From Colwellia sp. 1_MG-2023 (GTDB lineage: Bacteria; Pseudomonadota; Gammaproteobacteria; Enterobacterales; Alteromonadaceae), in contig NZ_JAUOPE010000008.1 in the NCBI RefSeq assembly GCF_030546755.1, positions 124,001 through 188,000 of the forward strand: a stretch of DNA of 64,000 bases, read 5' to 3'. Below the pieces are notes generated by a model. It did no database searches. It saw nothing but the letters and a program-made list of their open reading frames with translations, and was not told where the DNA came from. Below are positions 18,978-28,668 of the stretch, piece after piece. Within the stretch, counting starts at the first letter, position 1. Every line of letters begins with the position of its first letter. Made by a program: the position numbers and the translations under genes.

Positions 18978-21900
18978 TTATTCAGGCTCATAATCTAAGT
19001 TTGCCGACAACCAACGTTCTGCTTGCGGTAATGTCATTTCTTTACGCGTTGCGTAATCAATCAATTGATCTTTTTTCAACTTAGCAACCGCGAAATATTT
19101 ACTGTCAGGATGGGCAAAATACCAACCGCTTACCGCCGCTCCTGGCCACATTGCAAAGCTCGACGTTAATTTCATCCCAATATTTTCTTCCACATTCAGC
19201 AGCTCCCACAACAAGCCTTTTTCAGTGTGCTCAGGGCAAGCAGGATAACCTGGCGCAGGACGAATACCTTGATACTTTTCACGAATTAAATCGTCATTAG
19301 CAAATGATTCTTCTGGTGCATATCCCCAATATTCTTTGCGTATTTGTTCATGTAGATATTCGGCACTTGCTTCTGCTAACCTATCAGCCACCGCTTTAAT
19401 TAAGATACTATTATAATCATCAAATTCAGCGTCAAAAGCTTTAACCAATTCATCACAACCAAAGCCCGCAGAAACGGCAAAAGCTCCCATATAATCTTTT
19501 ACGCCTGATGCTTCATCTGCCACATAATCCGCTAAACAACGATTAAATTGCCCTGAAGGTTTTTTACTTTGTTGACGAAGTTGATGCAGCTTCATTAAAG
19601 GTTTTTCACGTTCATCATTCGCAAAAACGACTAAATCATCCTGCTCCCGATGGGCGGGGAATAATCCAAATACGGCTTTTGCCGTTAATTTTTTATTGTT
19701 TATCACATCGTCAATCATCGTATTAGCGTCGTTAAATAACTTCGTCGCTTCTTCGCCAATGACGTCATGTTTTAAAATAAGTGGATATTTACCTGATAGC
19801 TGCCACGTCATGAAAAATGGCGTCCAATCGATATAATTTCTCACCACATTTAAATCAAGTTCCTCTATAACAGTTACCCCTAACTTGTTTGGCACTTTAG
19901 GCGTGTATTGTTCAAAACTTAATGGAAAAGCATTCGCACGAGCATCTTCTAAAGAAATTAAACTCGAACGAGGGCCTTTTTTGTAATGACGCTCGCGCAC
20001 ACGAACATATTCATCTTTTTGTCGTTCAAGATAAGCATCTCGTTTAGATTCATCTTCTGATATAAGCGTACTTACCACAGAGACAGAACGAGAGGCATTT
20101 GGCACATATACTACAGGATGCTCATATTGAGGCTCTATTTTTACTGCGGTATGCGCTTTAGACGTTGTTGCACCACCAATTAATAACGGTAAATTCATCT
20201 CAAGGCGTTTCATTTCTTTAGCAACATGAACCATTTCATCAAGCGATGGTGTGATCAAACCTGACAAACCAATGATATCGACATTTTCTTCTTTCGCGAC
20301 ACGTAAAATATCTTCACATGACACCATGACACCTAAGTCGATAATATCGTAGTTATTACATTGCAATACTACGCCAACAATATTTTTACCAATGTCGTGA
20401 ACATCGCCTTTCACGGTAGCCAGTAACACTTTACCATTTGACTTTATTTCAGTTTTTTCCGCTTCAATAAATGGGTTCAGATGAGCAACCGCTTGTTTCA
20501 TCACTCGAGCAGACTTCACCACTTGCGGTAAAAACATTTCTCCTGCGCCGAATAAATCTCCAACAACATTCATCCCATCCATTAAGGGTCCTTCAATGAC
20601 GTCTAATGGTCTTACCGCCTCAAGACGCGCAGCTTCAGTATCTTCAATAATAAATTCATTGATACCTTTCACTAATGAATGCTCTAAACGTTTATTCACA
20701 GGTAGCTCTCGCCATGCTAAATCGGCTTTATTACTTTGATTTCCTGCTTGTCCGCGGTAAGTTTCAGCAACATCGAGTAAACGCTCTGTTGCGCCATCGT
20801 CACTATTTTGAATAACGTCTTCAACCGCAACACGCAAATCTTCAGGAATGTCTGAATAAATAGCCAGTTGCCCTGCGTTAACAATTCCCATGTCCATACC
20901 ATTCTTAATGGCATGATATAAAAACACCGCATGAATCGCTTCTCGCACGGGGTTATTACCACGAAATGAAAATGAAACATTAGAAACACCGCCAGAAATC
21001 ATCGCATATGGCAGGTTCTCTTTAATGTCAGCTACGGCTTCAATAAAATCTACTGCGTAATTATTATGCTCATCAATACCCGTTGCTACAGCAAAGATAT
21101 TCGGGTCAAAAATGATATCTTCAGCAGGAAAACCAATTTCATCAACAAGAATGTGATATGCACGTTTACATATTTCATATTTTCTTTCGCGGGTATCAGC
21201 TTGCCCTATTTCATCAAACGCCATGACAATAACGGCGGCACCATAACGGCGCAATAACTCTGCTTGATGACGAAAGTTTTCTTCGCCCTCTTTTAAACTA
21301 ATCGAGTTTACGATGCCCTTACCTTGTATACATTTAAGACCTTCTTCCAAAATATCCCATTTGGAAGAATCCAACATAATAGGTACCTTAGCGATATCAG
21401 GCTCACCGGCAATTAAATTTAGAAAACGGATCATGGCAGCTTTTGAATCAAGCATGCCTTCATCCATATTAATATCAATAATTTGTGCACCATTTTCTAC
21501 TTGCTGTAATGCAACCGCGATGGCTTGATCATAATTTTCTTCGGTAATAAGTCGTTTAAAAATTGCCGAGCCGGTGACGTTAGTTCTTTCACCAACATTC
21601 ACAAACAAAGTGTTTTCATCAATGGTTAGTGCTTCTAACCCAGATAATCGACACGCAATTTGACGCGCTTCAACTTTACGAGGTGCAATATTCGCGACGG
21701 AATCTGCCATGCCTTTAATATGCGCTGGTGTAGTACCACAACAGCCACCAATAATATTTAAAAAGCCTGCATTTCCCCACTCGGCAACATGAGTATTCAT
21801 GTCTTCAACACTAAAGTCATATTCACCAAAAGCATTAGGTAAACCGGCATTCGGGTGAGCAGAAACCGCACAATCAGATATCCGGCTTAGTTCGGCAACA

Positions 21901-22676
21901 TATTGTCTTAACTCAACAGGCCCAAGTGCACAATTCAAACCAAAAGAAATAGGTTTAGCATGACGAAGTGAATTATAAAAAGCTTCGGTTGTTTGCCCTG
22001 ATAATGTTCTCCCTGAAGCGTCGGTAATCGTGCCTGAGATCATCACTGGCAAGCGAACATTAAGCGTTTCAAAAACGGTTTCTACCGCAAAAATAGCCGC
22101 TTTAGCGTTTAACGTATCAAAAATAGTTTCAATTAATATTAAATCACTCCCACCTTCAATTAACGCTTTGGTTGACTCAATATAAGCCTCCTTTAATTGA
22201 TCAAAGGTGACATTACGAAACGCAGGATCATTAACATCAGGAGAAATTGAGCAGGTTCTATTCGTTGGCCCTAAAACCCCGGCAACAAAGCGCGGTTTCT
22301 CTGGATTTTTTGCCGTATATTCATCCGCAACTTGGCGTGCGATTTTGGCTGCTTCACGATTAATCTCGGCACTATATGCCTCCATATCGTAATCTGCCAT
22401 AGCAATAGTTGTCGCATTGAAGGTATTAGTTTCAAGAATATCAGCACCTGCTTCAAGGTATTCAGCATGGATGGCTTTAATAACATCTGGTTGAGTCAGC
22501 ACTAACATGTCGTTATTGCCTTTAACATCTAAATGCCAATCAGAAAATCTTTCGCCACGGTAATCTTGCTCTTCAAATTTGTATGCTTGAATCATGGTAC
22601 CCATAGCACCATCAAGTATTAATATACGTTGTGCTAATTGTTGTTCAAAATTTTCAAACGATGCTGATTTTTTCAT
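18978..22676 (-). CDS. metH: Cobalamin-dependent methionine synthase
   Basis: Transfers a methyl group from 5-methyl-THF to homocysteine through bound cobalamin. All four modules are visible: homocysteine domain with zinc ligands ([16 protein letters not shown]), pterin domain, B12 domain with [10 protein letters not shown] near residue 760, and the C-terminal AdoMet reactivation domain ([12 protein letters not shown]). The start is taken as ATG 22676 (1,232 residues; E. coli 1,227) because GAGAG lies 6 bp upstream; the upstream in-frame TTG at 22715 has no such support. It lies 57 bp after metA and is probably co-transcribed under MetJ control. Confidence 0.97.
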   Translation of the reverse strand: MKKSASFENFEQQLAQRILILDGAMGTMIQAYKFEEQDYRGERFSDWHLDVKGNNDMLVLTQPDVIKAIHAEYLEAGADILETNTFNATTIAMADYDMEAYSAEINREAAKIARQVADEYTAKNPEKPRFVAGVLGPTNRTCSISPDVNDPAFRNVTFDQLKEAYIESTKALIEGGSDLILIETIFDTLNAKAAIFAVETVFETLNVRLPVMISGTITDASGRTLSGQTTEAFYNSLRHAKPISFGLNCALGPVELRQYVAELSRISDCAVSAHPNAGLPNAFGEYDFSVEDMNTHVAEWGNAGFLNIIGGCCGTTPAHIKGMADSVANIAPRKVEARQIACRLSGLEALTIDENTLFVNVGERTNVTGSAIFKRLITEENYDQAIAVALQQVENGAQIIDINMDEGMLDSKAAMIRFLNLIAGEPDIAKVPIMLDSSKWDILEEGLKCIQGKGIVNSISLKEGEENFRHQAELLRRYGAAVIVMAFDEIGQADTRERKYEICKRAYHILVDEIGFPAEDIIFDPNIFAVATGIDEHNNYAVDFIEAVADIKENLPYAMISGGVSNVSFSFRGNNPVREAIHAVFLYHAIKNGMDMGIVNAGQLAIYSDIPEDLRVAVEDVIQNSDDGATERLLDVAETYRGQAGNQSNKADLAWRELPVNKRLEHSLVKGINEFIIEDTEAARLEAVRPLDVIEGPLMDGMNVVGDLFGAGEMFLPQVVKSARVMKQAVAHLNPFIEAEKTEIKSNGKVLLATVKGDVHDIGKNIVGVVLQCNNYDIIDLGVMVSCEDILRVAKEENVDIIGLSGLITPSLDEMVHVAKEMKRLEMNLPLLIGGATTSKAHTAVKIEPQYEHPVVYVPNASRSVSVVSTLISEDESKRDAYLERQKDEYVRVRERHYKKGPRSSLISLEDARANAFPLSFEQYTPKVPNKLGVTVIEELDLNVVRNYIDWTPFFMTWQLSGKYPLILKHDVIGEEATKLFNDANTMIDDVINNKKLTAKAVFGLFPAHREQDDLVVFANDEREKPLMKLHQLRQQSKKPSGQFNRCLADYVADEASGVKDYMGAFAVSAGFGCDELVKAFDAEFDDYNSILIKAVADRLAEASAEYLHEQIRKEYWGYAPEESFANDDLIREKYQGIRPAPGYPACPEHTEKGLLWELLNVEENIGMKLTSSFAMWPGAAVSGWYFAHPDSKYFAVAKLKKDQLIDYATRKEMTLPQAERWLSANLDYEPE

Positions 22677-22733
22677 ACTACTCTCAATGTGTTCTAATAA
22701 GAAAAACGACGTCAATAATGTAATTATTCGTGT

Positions 22734-23681
22734 TTAAACTTGGTTTTCTGGCTGTCTTGCTCGAATGTTCGACGCATCTAATAAATAAGGTGTTATTTGA
22801 TAAACATAATAGTTGAGCCAATTGGTAAATAATAAACTGCCATGACTACGCCATGAACTATGCGGTCTTTTAGTCATATCATTATTAGGATAATAATTTT
22901 CAGGCATGATTGCCTTTTCGTCGATATTTAAGTCACGATGATATTCTTCATCTAACGTAGTCGCATCGTATTCAGGATGGCCAGTTAAATACACTTGCTG
23001 CTTATTTTTACTCGCCACCACATAAACACCCGCCTCTTCTGACTCGGCAATAATTTTTAATTCAGGTACACTTAAATAATCGGCTTTATCAATATAACCA
23101 TAGCGAGAATGTGGCACATTAAAAAACTCTTCAAAGCCTCGGGTTAACTGCTCTTTTGGATCAACAGGGCTATGCTGATAAACACCCGAAAGTTTTTTCT
23201 TTCTCAGATGACGGTTTAGTCCATAATGATGATATAAAGCGGCATGCGCAGCCCAACATGAAAACATGGTTGATGTGACATTATTTTCAGCCCAATCAAA
23301 CACTTCGCAAATTTTATCCCAAAATGTTACTTTTTCGTACTCGAGCAAAGCTAAAGGTGCGCCTGTGATTATTAACCCGTCATATTGCGTGTCTTTAATG
23401 TCATCAAATAAACAATAAAAATTATCTAAATGCTCTTTCGGAGTATGCTTTGATTCATTGGCATGAATACGAACAAAATCTATATTAATTTGCAGCGGCG
23501 TATTCGACAACATTCTTAAGATTTGCACTTCAGTTTCAATTTTATTCGGCATCAAATTTAAAATCGCTACTTTCATCGGACGAATGTCTTGATTTGCCGC
23601 GCGATGCTCTGACATTACAAAGATATTCTCTTTATCTAATATCGATAAAGCCGGTAATTCATTAGGGATTTTAATGGGCAT
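22734..23681 (-). CDS. metA: Homoserine O-succinyl/acetyltransferase
   Basis: First committed step of methionine synthesis: acylates L-homoserine. The 315-residue protein carries the catalytic Cys at canonical position 142 (MFSCWAAH) and the H235/E237 pair in TGHPEYDA. Whether it uses succinyl- or acetyl-CoA cannot be told safely from sequence, because the MetA family contains both. It lies upstream of metH on the same strand, with a perfect met box 125 bp upstream of its start. Confidence 0.95.
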   Translation of the reverse strand: MPIKIPNELPALSILDKENIFVMSEHRAANQDIRPMKVAILNLMPNKIETEVQILRMLSNTPLQINIDFVRIHANESKHTPKEHLDNFYCLFDDIKDTQYDGLIITGAPLALLEYEKVTFWDKICEVFDWAENNVTSTMFSCWAAHAALYHHYGLNRHLRKKKLSGVYQHSPVDPKEQLTRGFEEFFNVPHSRYGYIDKADYLSVPELKIIAESEEAGVYVVASKNKQQVYLTGHPEYDATTLDEEYHRDLNIDEKAIMPENYYPNNDMTKRPHSSWRSHGSLLFTNWLNYYVYQITPYLLDASNIRARQPENQV

Positions 23682-23797
23682 AAAGAGTACCTACAACACT
23701 GACATTCAACATAACATTTTGCGATTAAACTCGTGCACATAGTTCATACACAGTATAGACACTACTGTGCCTTTTAACTTTGGCTATGTCAACTTCT

Positions 23798-23813
23798 AAA
23801 CGTATAGACGTCT
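23798..23813 (-). promoter_or_regulatory. MetJ operator (met boxes)
   Basis: Perfect met box AGACGTCT (23806-23813) next to a degenerate box AAACGTAT (23798-23805, 6 of 8 matches). MetJ binds two or more adjacent 8-bp boxes cooperatively. The site lies in the recA-metA gap, upstream of metA, so SAM-dependent repression of metA-metH is expected. Confidence 0.8.
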
Positions 23814-23899
23814 AAATGATTTTATTTCATCTTATAACTTTTATCTATTGTGATGGATATACACAATATTTTTCACAACTTGCTTGAATCAGCCCCCAT

Positions 23900-23929
23900 A
23901 AAAAAGCCATTACAAGAGTAATGGCTTTT
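23900..23929 (-). terminator. Rho-independent terminator of recA
   Basis: 12-bp perfect stem AAAAGCCATTAC (23902-23913) / GTAATGGCTTTT (23918-23929) with a 4-nt loop; on the minus strand it runs into TTTTTT. It lies 38 bp after the recA stop and isolates recA from metA. Confidence 0.92.
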
Positions 23930-23966
23930 CGAGATTTATTTGAGTTGCTAAGCTAGTTATTTCAGC

Positions 23967-24998
23967 TTATTGCTCAGTAACTGCTTCTTCTTTTTCAACC
24001 TTATCCGTTGCTTTTGTTAATAACAACTCTCTTAAACGACCATCAAGCTCTTTAGCAACTTCTGGTTTTTCGGTTAAATACTTAGTCGCATTGGCTTTAC
24101 CTTGGCCAATACGGTCACCATTGTAGCTATACCAAGAACCGGCTTTTTCAACCATTTTATGTTGAACACCTAAATCAATTAACTCGCCTAAGCTATTAAT
24201 ACCTTCACCGTATAAAATTTGGAATTCAACTTGTTTAAATGGCGGAGCAATTTTATTTTTAACTACTTTAACACGCGTTTCGTTACCAACAATTTCATCA
24301 CCGGCTTTCACAGCACCGATACGACGAATATCTAAACGTACAGAAGCGTAGAATTTTAGTGCATTACCACCGGTTGTTGTTTCTGGTGAACCAAACATCA
24401 CACCAATTTTCATACGAATTTGGTTAATGAAAATCATCATAGTATTCGATTGTTTCAAGTTACCGGTAAGCTTACGCATTGCTTGAGAAAGCATACGAGC
24501 TTGCAGACCCATGTGAGAATCTCCCATATCACCTTCAATTTCAGCTTTAGGTGTAAGTGCGGCAACAGAATCGACAACAATAACGTCAACGGCACCAGAA
24601 CGCGTTAACATGTCACAAATTTCTAATGCTTGTTCACCGGTATCTGGTTGAGAAACTAATAATTCATTAATATTCACGCCAAGTTTTTCAGCATAAATAG
24701 GGTCAAGGGCATGTTCTGCATCAACAAACGCACATACTTTACCGTTGCGCTGAGCTTCAGCGATAACTTCTAACGTTAAGGTTGTTTTACCACTTGATTC
24801 AGGACCGTAAATTTCAACAACTCGTCCCATGGGTAAACCGCCAGCTCCTAACGCAATGTCCAATCCAAGTGAACCTGTAGAAATGGTTTCTACATCCATA
24901 CTGCGATTTTCGCCCAGCTTCATAATTGAACCTTTACCAAATTGACGTTCTATTTGGCTGAGTGCTGCAGATAGTGCTTTTTCTTTATTATCGTCCAT
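23967..24998 (-). CDS. recA: Recombinase A
   Basis: Strand-exchange ATPase and LexA co-protease. The 343-residue protein has Walker A GPESSGKT (65-72), the MAW/L2 region ([22 protein letters not shown] in part) and a short acidic C-tail. ATG 24998 is used, since GGAG stands 6 bp upstream; the in-frame GTG at 25010 would place the start inside the ribosome-binding site. The promoter and SOS box at 25043-25070 show LexA control. No recX follows; metA is next after a strong terminator. Confidence 0.98.
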   Translation of the reverse strand: MDDNKEKALSAALSQIERQFGKGSIMKLGENRSMDVETISTGSLGLDIALGAGGLPMGRVVEIYGPESSGKTTLTLEVIAEAQRNGKVCAFVDAEHALDPIYAEKLGVNINELLVSQPDTGEQALEICDMLTRSGAVDVIVVDSVAALTPKAEIEGDMGDSHMGLQARMLSQAMRKLTGNLKQSNTMMIFINQIRMKIGVMFGSPETTTGGNALKFYASVRLDIRRIGAVKAGDEIVGNETRVKVVKNKIAPPFKQVEFQILYGEGINSLGELIDLGVQHKMVEKAGSWYSYNGDRIGQGKANATKYLTEKPEVAKELDGRLRELLLTKATDKVEKEEAVTEQ

Positions 24999-25042
24999 TT
25001 CGTGCTCCACAATTTTTATCTAAAAACTAACTTATGTGACGA

Positions 25043-25070
25043 AGTATACTGTATGACCGTACAGTATCAA
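25043..25070 (-). promoter_or_regulatory. recA promoter with embedded LexA (SOS) box
   Basis: On the minus strand: -35 TTGATA (25065-25070), 16-bp spacer, -10 TATACT (25043-25048). The 20-bp SOS box TACTGTATGACCGTACAGTA (25047-25066) has CTG-N10-CAG and fills the spacer exactly, the same layout as the E. coli recA promoter. Confidence 0.93.
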
Positions 25071-25479
25071 GCTTTTTTACAATTATTTTTATTTCTTTGC
25101 AGAAAACAAAAAACAGAGACTTTTAATTAGTTGTTTTTAAAGAGAAACTTTAACGTTAATAACTTTTGGAATTTTCAACTGAAAAAGTTACTTTTACTTT
25201 TTAAACGTTGTTTTTTATATTTACACAGGTGTTTTCACAGTTGTTAATCGGTATAAAAATGTTATCTACCGTTTAATAAAAACAACTCGCTAAACGTGCG
25301 TTATTTAGCATTAAAATTAAAGAGGAATATTAAAGAAGAAGGTTAACCAACGATTAACTTACACTTATTGCCACTTAATCAATTTTTTTGATTGATATAA
25401 ACAATTTATTACGCTTGCCTGTTTTCATTTTCCCCATACAATCACCGCAATTATTAATACAAATTAAATAAAGAATACA
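25071..25479. other. AT-rich intergenic region between recA and mlaC
   Basis: About 410 bp upstream of the recA promoter. I see only AT-rich DNA, with the promoter of the downstream mlaC-like gene presumably near 25380-25460. No convincing small gene, tRNA or repeat was found on either strand. Confidence 0.5.
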
Positions 25480-26103
25480 ATGAAAAACCCCTATGAAAGA
25501 AACATCAATATCTTTGTATTGATCTTTGTAATATTAACAATTTTAATTTCTTCCTTAGCGTTAGCGAATGACGTTTCACCAGAAGAAAAAGTTAAAAACG
25601 TATTTACTAATATAGAAGCAGCTCTGATCCCTTTAAAAAGTGCTAATCAACTATCTCGTAGCAATATTCGCGTAGTTTTAGAGCAGTATTTATTACCAGA
25701 AGTTAGTACACAATATTTTAGCCATAAAGTATTAGGACTTCATTTAGCTAAATTATCTCCTGAGCATAAAGAGGCGTTCAGAACTGAGTTAACAAGCCAA
25801 TTACTTAATACTTATAGTCATTTACTAAGCAAGTATGATAACGAAGCCATCAACATTGGTACGAGTTCACTTTCAAAAAGCGGTAAAGTAGCTATGGTGA
25901 ATATGACGATTATTGGTAAAAACAAATCCAATAAAGCCATATTAAAACTTATAAAATTGCGCGATGAAACTTGGTTGTTTTATGATATTGTGGTTGAAGG
26001 CATTAGTATGTTGGAATCTAAGCAAAAAGAAATCAACGCAAGTTTAAACAAGTTAGGTCCAGAGCAAACGTTAATACAACTACAAAATATTAGAGGTAGT
26101 TGA
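25480..26103 (+). CDS. MlaC/Ttg2D-family phospholipid-binding protein
   Basis: Periplasmic carrier of the MlaC family, which shuttles phospholipids between outer-membrane MlaA and the inner-membrane MlaFEDB transporter. Of 207 residues, the first ~30 form a signal or anchor (FVLIFVILTILISSLALA, cut near AND). The MlaC pattern follows: VLEQYLLPEVSTQYFSHKVLG, then LTSQLLNTYSHLL, and the beta-strand WLFYDIVVEGISML. No mlaA, B, D, E or F lies nearby, so this is an orphan, possibly a paralogue of the operon copy. Confidence 0.8.
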   Translation: MKNPYERNINIFVLIFVILTILISSLALANDVSPEEKVKNVFTNIEAALIPLKSANQLSRSNIRVVLEQYLLPEVSTQYFSHKVLGLHLAKLSPEHKEAFRTELTSQLLNTYSHLLSKYDNEAINIGTSSLSKSGKVAMVNMTIIGKNKSNKAILKLIKLRDETWLFYDIVVEGISMLESKQKEINASLNKLGPEQTLIQLQNIRGS

Positions 26104-26136
26104 TCTCTCAATTAAATATATGATTACCGCTTAAAG

Positions 26137-26209
26137 CAAATAGTGATCGAAACGTTTAATGTAAGATTTGGGTATTCCCGGTACACATTAAGCGTTTCGA
26201 TTGCTATTG
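26137..26209. repeat. Imperfect long inverted repeat
   Basis: Arms of about 25 nt at 26137-26162 and 26185-26209 with a 22-nt centre. The cores ATCGAAACG and CGTTTCGAT and the ends TTTAATGT/ACATTAAG pair; a few mismatches elsewhere are paired or neutral. It lies between mlaC-like and mscS genes. There is no T-run, so it is either a small mobile repeat or an mRNA-stabilising stem. Confidence 0.55.
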
Positions 26210-26321
26210 TAGCCGTTAATCAATAACAGAACTTAAATAAAAATTTAACCATCGCTAACCAAAGAAGGCAAATTTCTTTATAATTATTCACATTCAGGAC
26301 AAAAGGTTATAAAAATTTTAC

Positions 26322-27176
26322 ATGGAATTATGGGATCAGATCAGTAGTTTAACGGCATTATCACCAACATTTTTCAACAATAAGTTCGTGTTATCCATAT
26401 TATGTATTAGTGCTTTTTATTTATTGAAGTTGCTGTTAGTTAAGGTGATCAAAAAGAAGTCAAAACGCGATAAAAGATTACAAATTAATATCGTCAATAA
26501 TATTTATACCGTATTGATGATCGTCTTGATCTTTAATATTTGGACAGAGGAAATTCAAAAATTCGCTTTTTCCATTGCCGCTTTTATCGTTGCAATTGTG
26601 TTAGCAACAAGAGAATTCATTCAGTGTTTCATTGGCTTTGTTTATATTTTATCAAGTAGACCCTTTAGAATTGGTGACTGGATTCAAGTAGGTAATTACT
26701 TTGGTGAAGTGCACTCCACCGATTGGGCAAAACTTACTTTATTAGAAGTAGATAAAGACAGTTATCAATATACCGGTAAAACACTGTATTTACCGAATAG
26801 TCAGCTTATTACCTCTGTCATTAAAAACCTTAACTTTTTGAAACGTTATGCTATGCACCATTTCACTATAGTAAGAGATGACAGTGTCAATCCATTTGAA
26901 TTTATTGATCAATTATATGAAAAAGCGAATGCATATTGTGCAGACTTTAAAGATGTAGCGATGCGATATAATCAGCTGATTGAAAATCGCTTAGACATAA
27001 ATATTGCTGGACCAGAGCCTCATATTCAAGTGGCTACGTCTGATATTGGTGATACCCAAGTATTCTTTACCGTTTTTTGCCCAACGGATACGGCATTAGA
27101 AATAGAACAAAACTTAACCGCTGACTTTATGCGTTTATGGTTTGAACAGAAAAATAAAATAGCCAAAACAAAATAA
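26322..27176 (+). CDS. MscS-family mechanosensitive channel
   Basis: Inner-membrane protein of 284 residues with three predicted helices (about 23-41, 59-78, 84-112) and an MscS core: the pore helix region ATREFIQCFIGFVYILSSRPFRIGDW, then the beta-domain GEVHSTDWAKLTLLEV and YLPNSQL. The pore lacks the Ala/Gly-rich pattern of E. coli MscS, so gating may differ. It is convergent with another mscS gene at 27320. The start is uncertain, since the nearest Shine-Dalgarno (AAAGG) lies 16 bp upstream. Confidence 0.85.
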   Translation: MELWDQISSLTALSPTFFNNKFVLSILCISAFYLLKLLLVKVIKKKSKRDKRLQINIVNNIYTVLMIVLIFNIWTEEIQKFAFSIAAFIVAIVLATREFIQCFIGFVYILSSRPFRIGDWIQVGNYFGEVHSTDWAKLTLLEVDKDSYQYTGKTLYLPNSQLITSVIKNLNFLKRYAMHHFTIVRDDSVNPFEFIDQLYEKANAYCADFKDVAMRYNQLIENRLDINIAGPEPHIQVATSDIGDTQVFFTVFCPTDTALEIEQNLTADFMRLWFEQKNKIAKTK

Positions 27177-27238
27177 TTTATTAGAAATAATAAAGTACAA
27201 AAACTAAAGTACCGAAAGATGAACTATAGATAAATCAA

Positions 27239-27265
27239 CATGGAAGTAGTACTCCTACTTCCATG
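27239..27265. terminator. Hairpin between convergent mscS genes
   Basis: 11-bp perfect stem CATGGAAGTAG (27239-27249) / CTACTTCCATG (27255-27265), 5-nt loop. No T-run follows, so its terminator role is inferred from its place between two gene ends. A short direct repeat CAGCATAGTTATT follows twice (about 27275-27305). Confidence 0.5.
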
Positions 27266-27319
27266 CTATTAGTCAGCATAGTTATTAACCAGCATAGTTA
27301 TTTGCATAAATAAACTTGC

Positions 27320-28210
27320 TTAGCTTTCAGGGGTAGCGTTTGAATTAACACCCTGTTTTATGAGCGTTAATGAACCATCAACATGCACATCCCGTTGAGG
27401 AAACGCGACAACAACCTGATGTTTTTCAAACAATTCATCTAAAGTAAAACGAATATTACTGCGAGTAACGCGTAAGCCGCCTTCAACCTTAGAATTTATC
27501 CAAAAATTAACTTCAAAGATTAACGCATTATCACCAAAGTCTTCAAAACTAACGACTGGTTTAGGATCAGTTAACACTTCTTTTTGCGCTAAAGTTGCTT
27601 CTAAAATCAAATCAGCCACTAGTTTTGCTCTGGTACCATAAGCAACCCCAACACGCACACTAGTACGCACTAAACTGTCTTTAAGCGTCCAATTCACTAC
27701 CGTATTTTCAAGCAATTTACTGTTGGGAATTAATAAATGTACGCCATCAACTCGTCTAATTCGCGTTGAACGAGTGTTAATTTCTTCTACTACTCCTTTG
27801 GCATTTTCAACCTCTAAAAAATCACCTATGCGAATAGGCCGTTCCCACATTAAGATCCAACCGCTAATAAAATTATTGATAATATTTTGCGCGCCAAAAC
27901 CAAAGCCGATAGCAATAGCACCCGACAAAAAAGCAAAAGCTGCAATAGGAACATTAATGAGATCAAGGGTAGTAATAAATAAAATAGTTATCGCTGTTAC
28001 GTATAAAACACGTTGCAATAAATGAATAAGATTAGGATCAGTATTTTTAGACGTTAAACGTTTAGTAACAATTCTTGCCGTCCATTTTGTTACTAATAAA
28101 CCGATATAAATAATAAGGGGAATTAATAATAATTCCCCTAAAGAAATAGGTTGTTCAGAGATTGTAAAAATCGGGGTCGACAATATGGCTTTAATATTAG
28201 CAAAATTCAT
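27320..28210 (-). CDS. MscS-family mechanosensitive channel (rimK operon)
   Basis: Inner-membrane channel of 296 residues. Helices are visible near 20-42, 66-86 and 90-112. The pore helix is typical (IAAFAFLSGAIAIGFGFGAQNIINNFISG), followed by the beta-domain (RIGDFLEVENAKGVVEEINTRSTRIRRVDG) and C-terminal PQRDVHVDG. It is the last gene of the tight four-gene rimK operon, 12 bp after the RimB-like gene. That link suggests a role in osmotic or glutamate-related homeostasis, which is inference. Confidence 0.92.
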   Translation of the reverse strand: MNFANIKAILSTPIFTISEQPISLGELLLIPLIIYIGLLVTKWTARIVTKRLTSKNTDPNLIHLLQRVLYVTAITILFITTLDLINVPIAAFAFLSGAIAIGFGFGAQNIINNFISGWILMWERPIRIGDFLEVENAKGVVEEINTRSTRIRRVDGVHLLIPNSKLLENTVVNWTLKDSLVRTSVRVGVAYGTRAKLVADLILEATLAQKEVLTDPKPVVSFEDFGDNALIFEVNFWINSKVEGGLRVTRSNIRFTLDELFEKHQVVVAFPQRDVHVDGSLTLIKQGVNSNATPES

Positions 28211-28222
28211 ACTCTCTCCTTT

Positions 28223-28660
28223 TTACGTTTTCATCGCTAAAAAAACCTGTGAAGGGTCGACTAAAAATTTATTGCCAATCGCTTCACGTCCAAACAGCAT
28301 GAGATAACTCATATCAGAACGGTCGGTTAACGTTATTTCAATCGACCATTTTTCATTACCAAGTATAACCGGTGTGCGAATCACATAACGCTGCTCAGTA
28401 TTGCCATTCGATGACTTTACTTTTCTAATATCGCTAATCGCCGCCGTACAATTCACAATGGTCTCAACATTATAGGCGTCAGGATGAATATCAAAACTCA
28501 CGCACCTTTTACCATTTTTAGTCACTTTAGTAATATTATCAACATGTAACGAAGAAGTTTTTGCTCCGGTATCTACCCGAACTTGTAAATCATCAATCGC
28601 AAGTTCAGGTAAGGCAATCGATTCTAGACAACCGATAATTACTTTATTTTCCGTACTCAT
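28223..28660 (-). CDS. RimB-like putative ATP-dependent zinc protease (PF05618)
   Basis: Small retropepsin-fold protein of 145 residues, family 'ATP-dependent zinc protease'. The active-site-like motif VDTGAKTSSLHVDN (about 28-41 of the protein) and the MLFGREAIG loop near the C-terminus are visible. In Pseudomonas the RimB homologue works with RimK on ribosomal protein S6 glutamylation. I prefer ATG 28660 over ATG 28666 because AGGA lies 6 bp before the former; this Shine-Dalgarno overlaps the stop region of the preceding gene, suggesting translational coupling. Confidence 0.85.
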   Translation of the reverse strand: MSTENKVIIGCLESIALPELAIDDLQVRVDTGAKTSSLHVDNITKVTKNGKRCVSFDIHPDAYNVETIVNCTAAISDIRKVKSSNGNTEQRYVIRTPVILGNEKWSIEITLTDRSDMSYLMLFGREAIGNKFLVDPSQVFLAMKT

Positions 28661-28668
28661 ATTCATTC

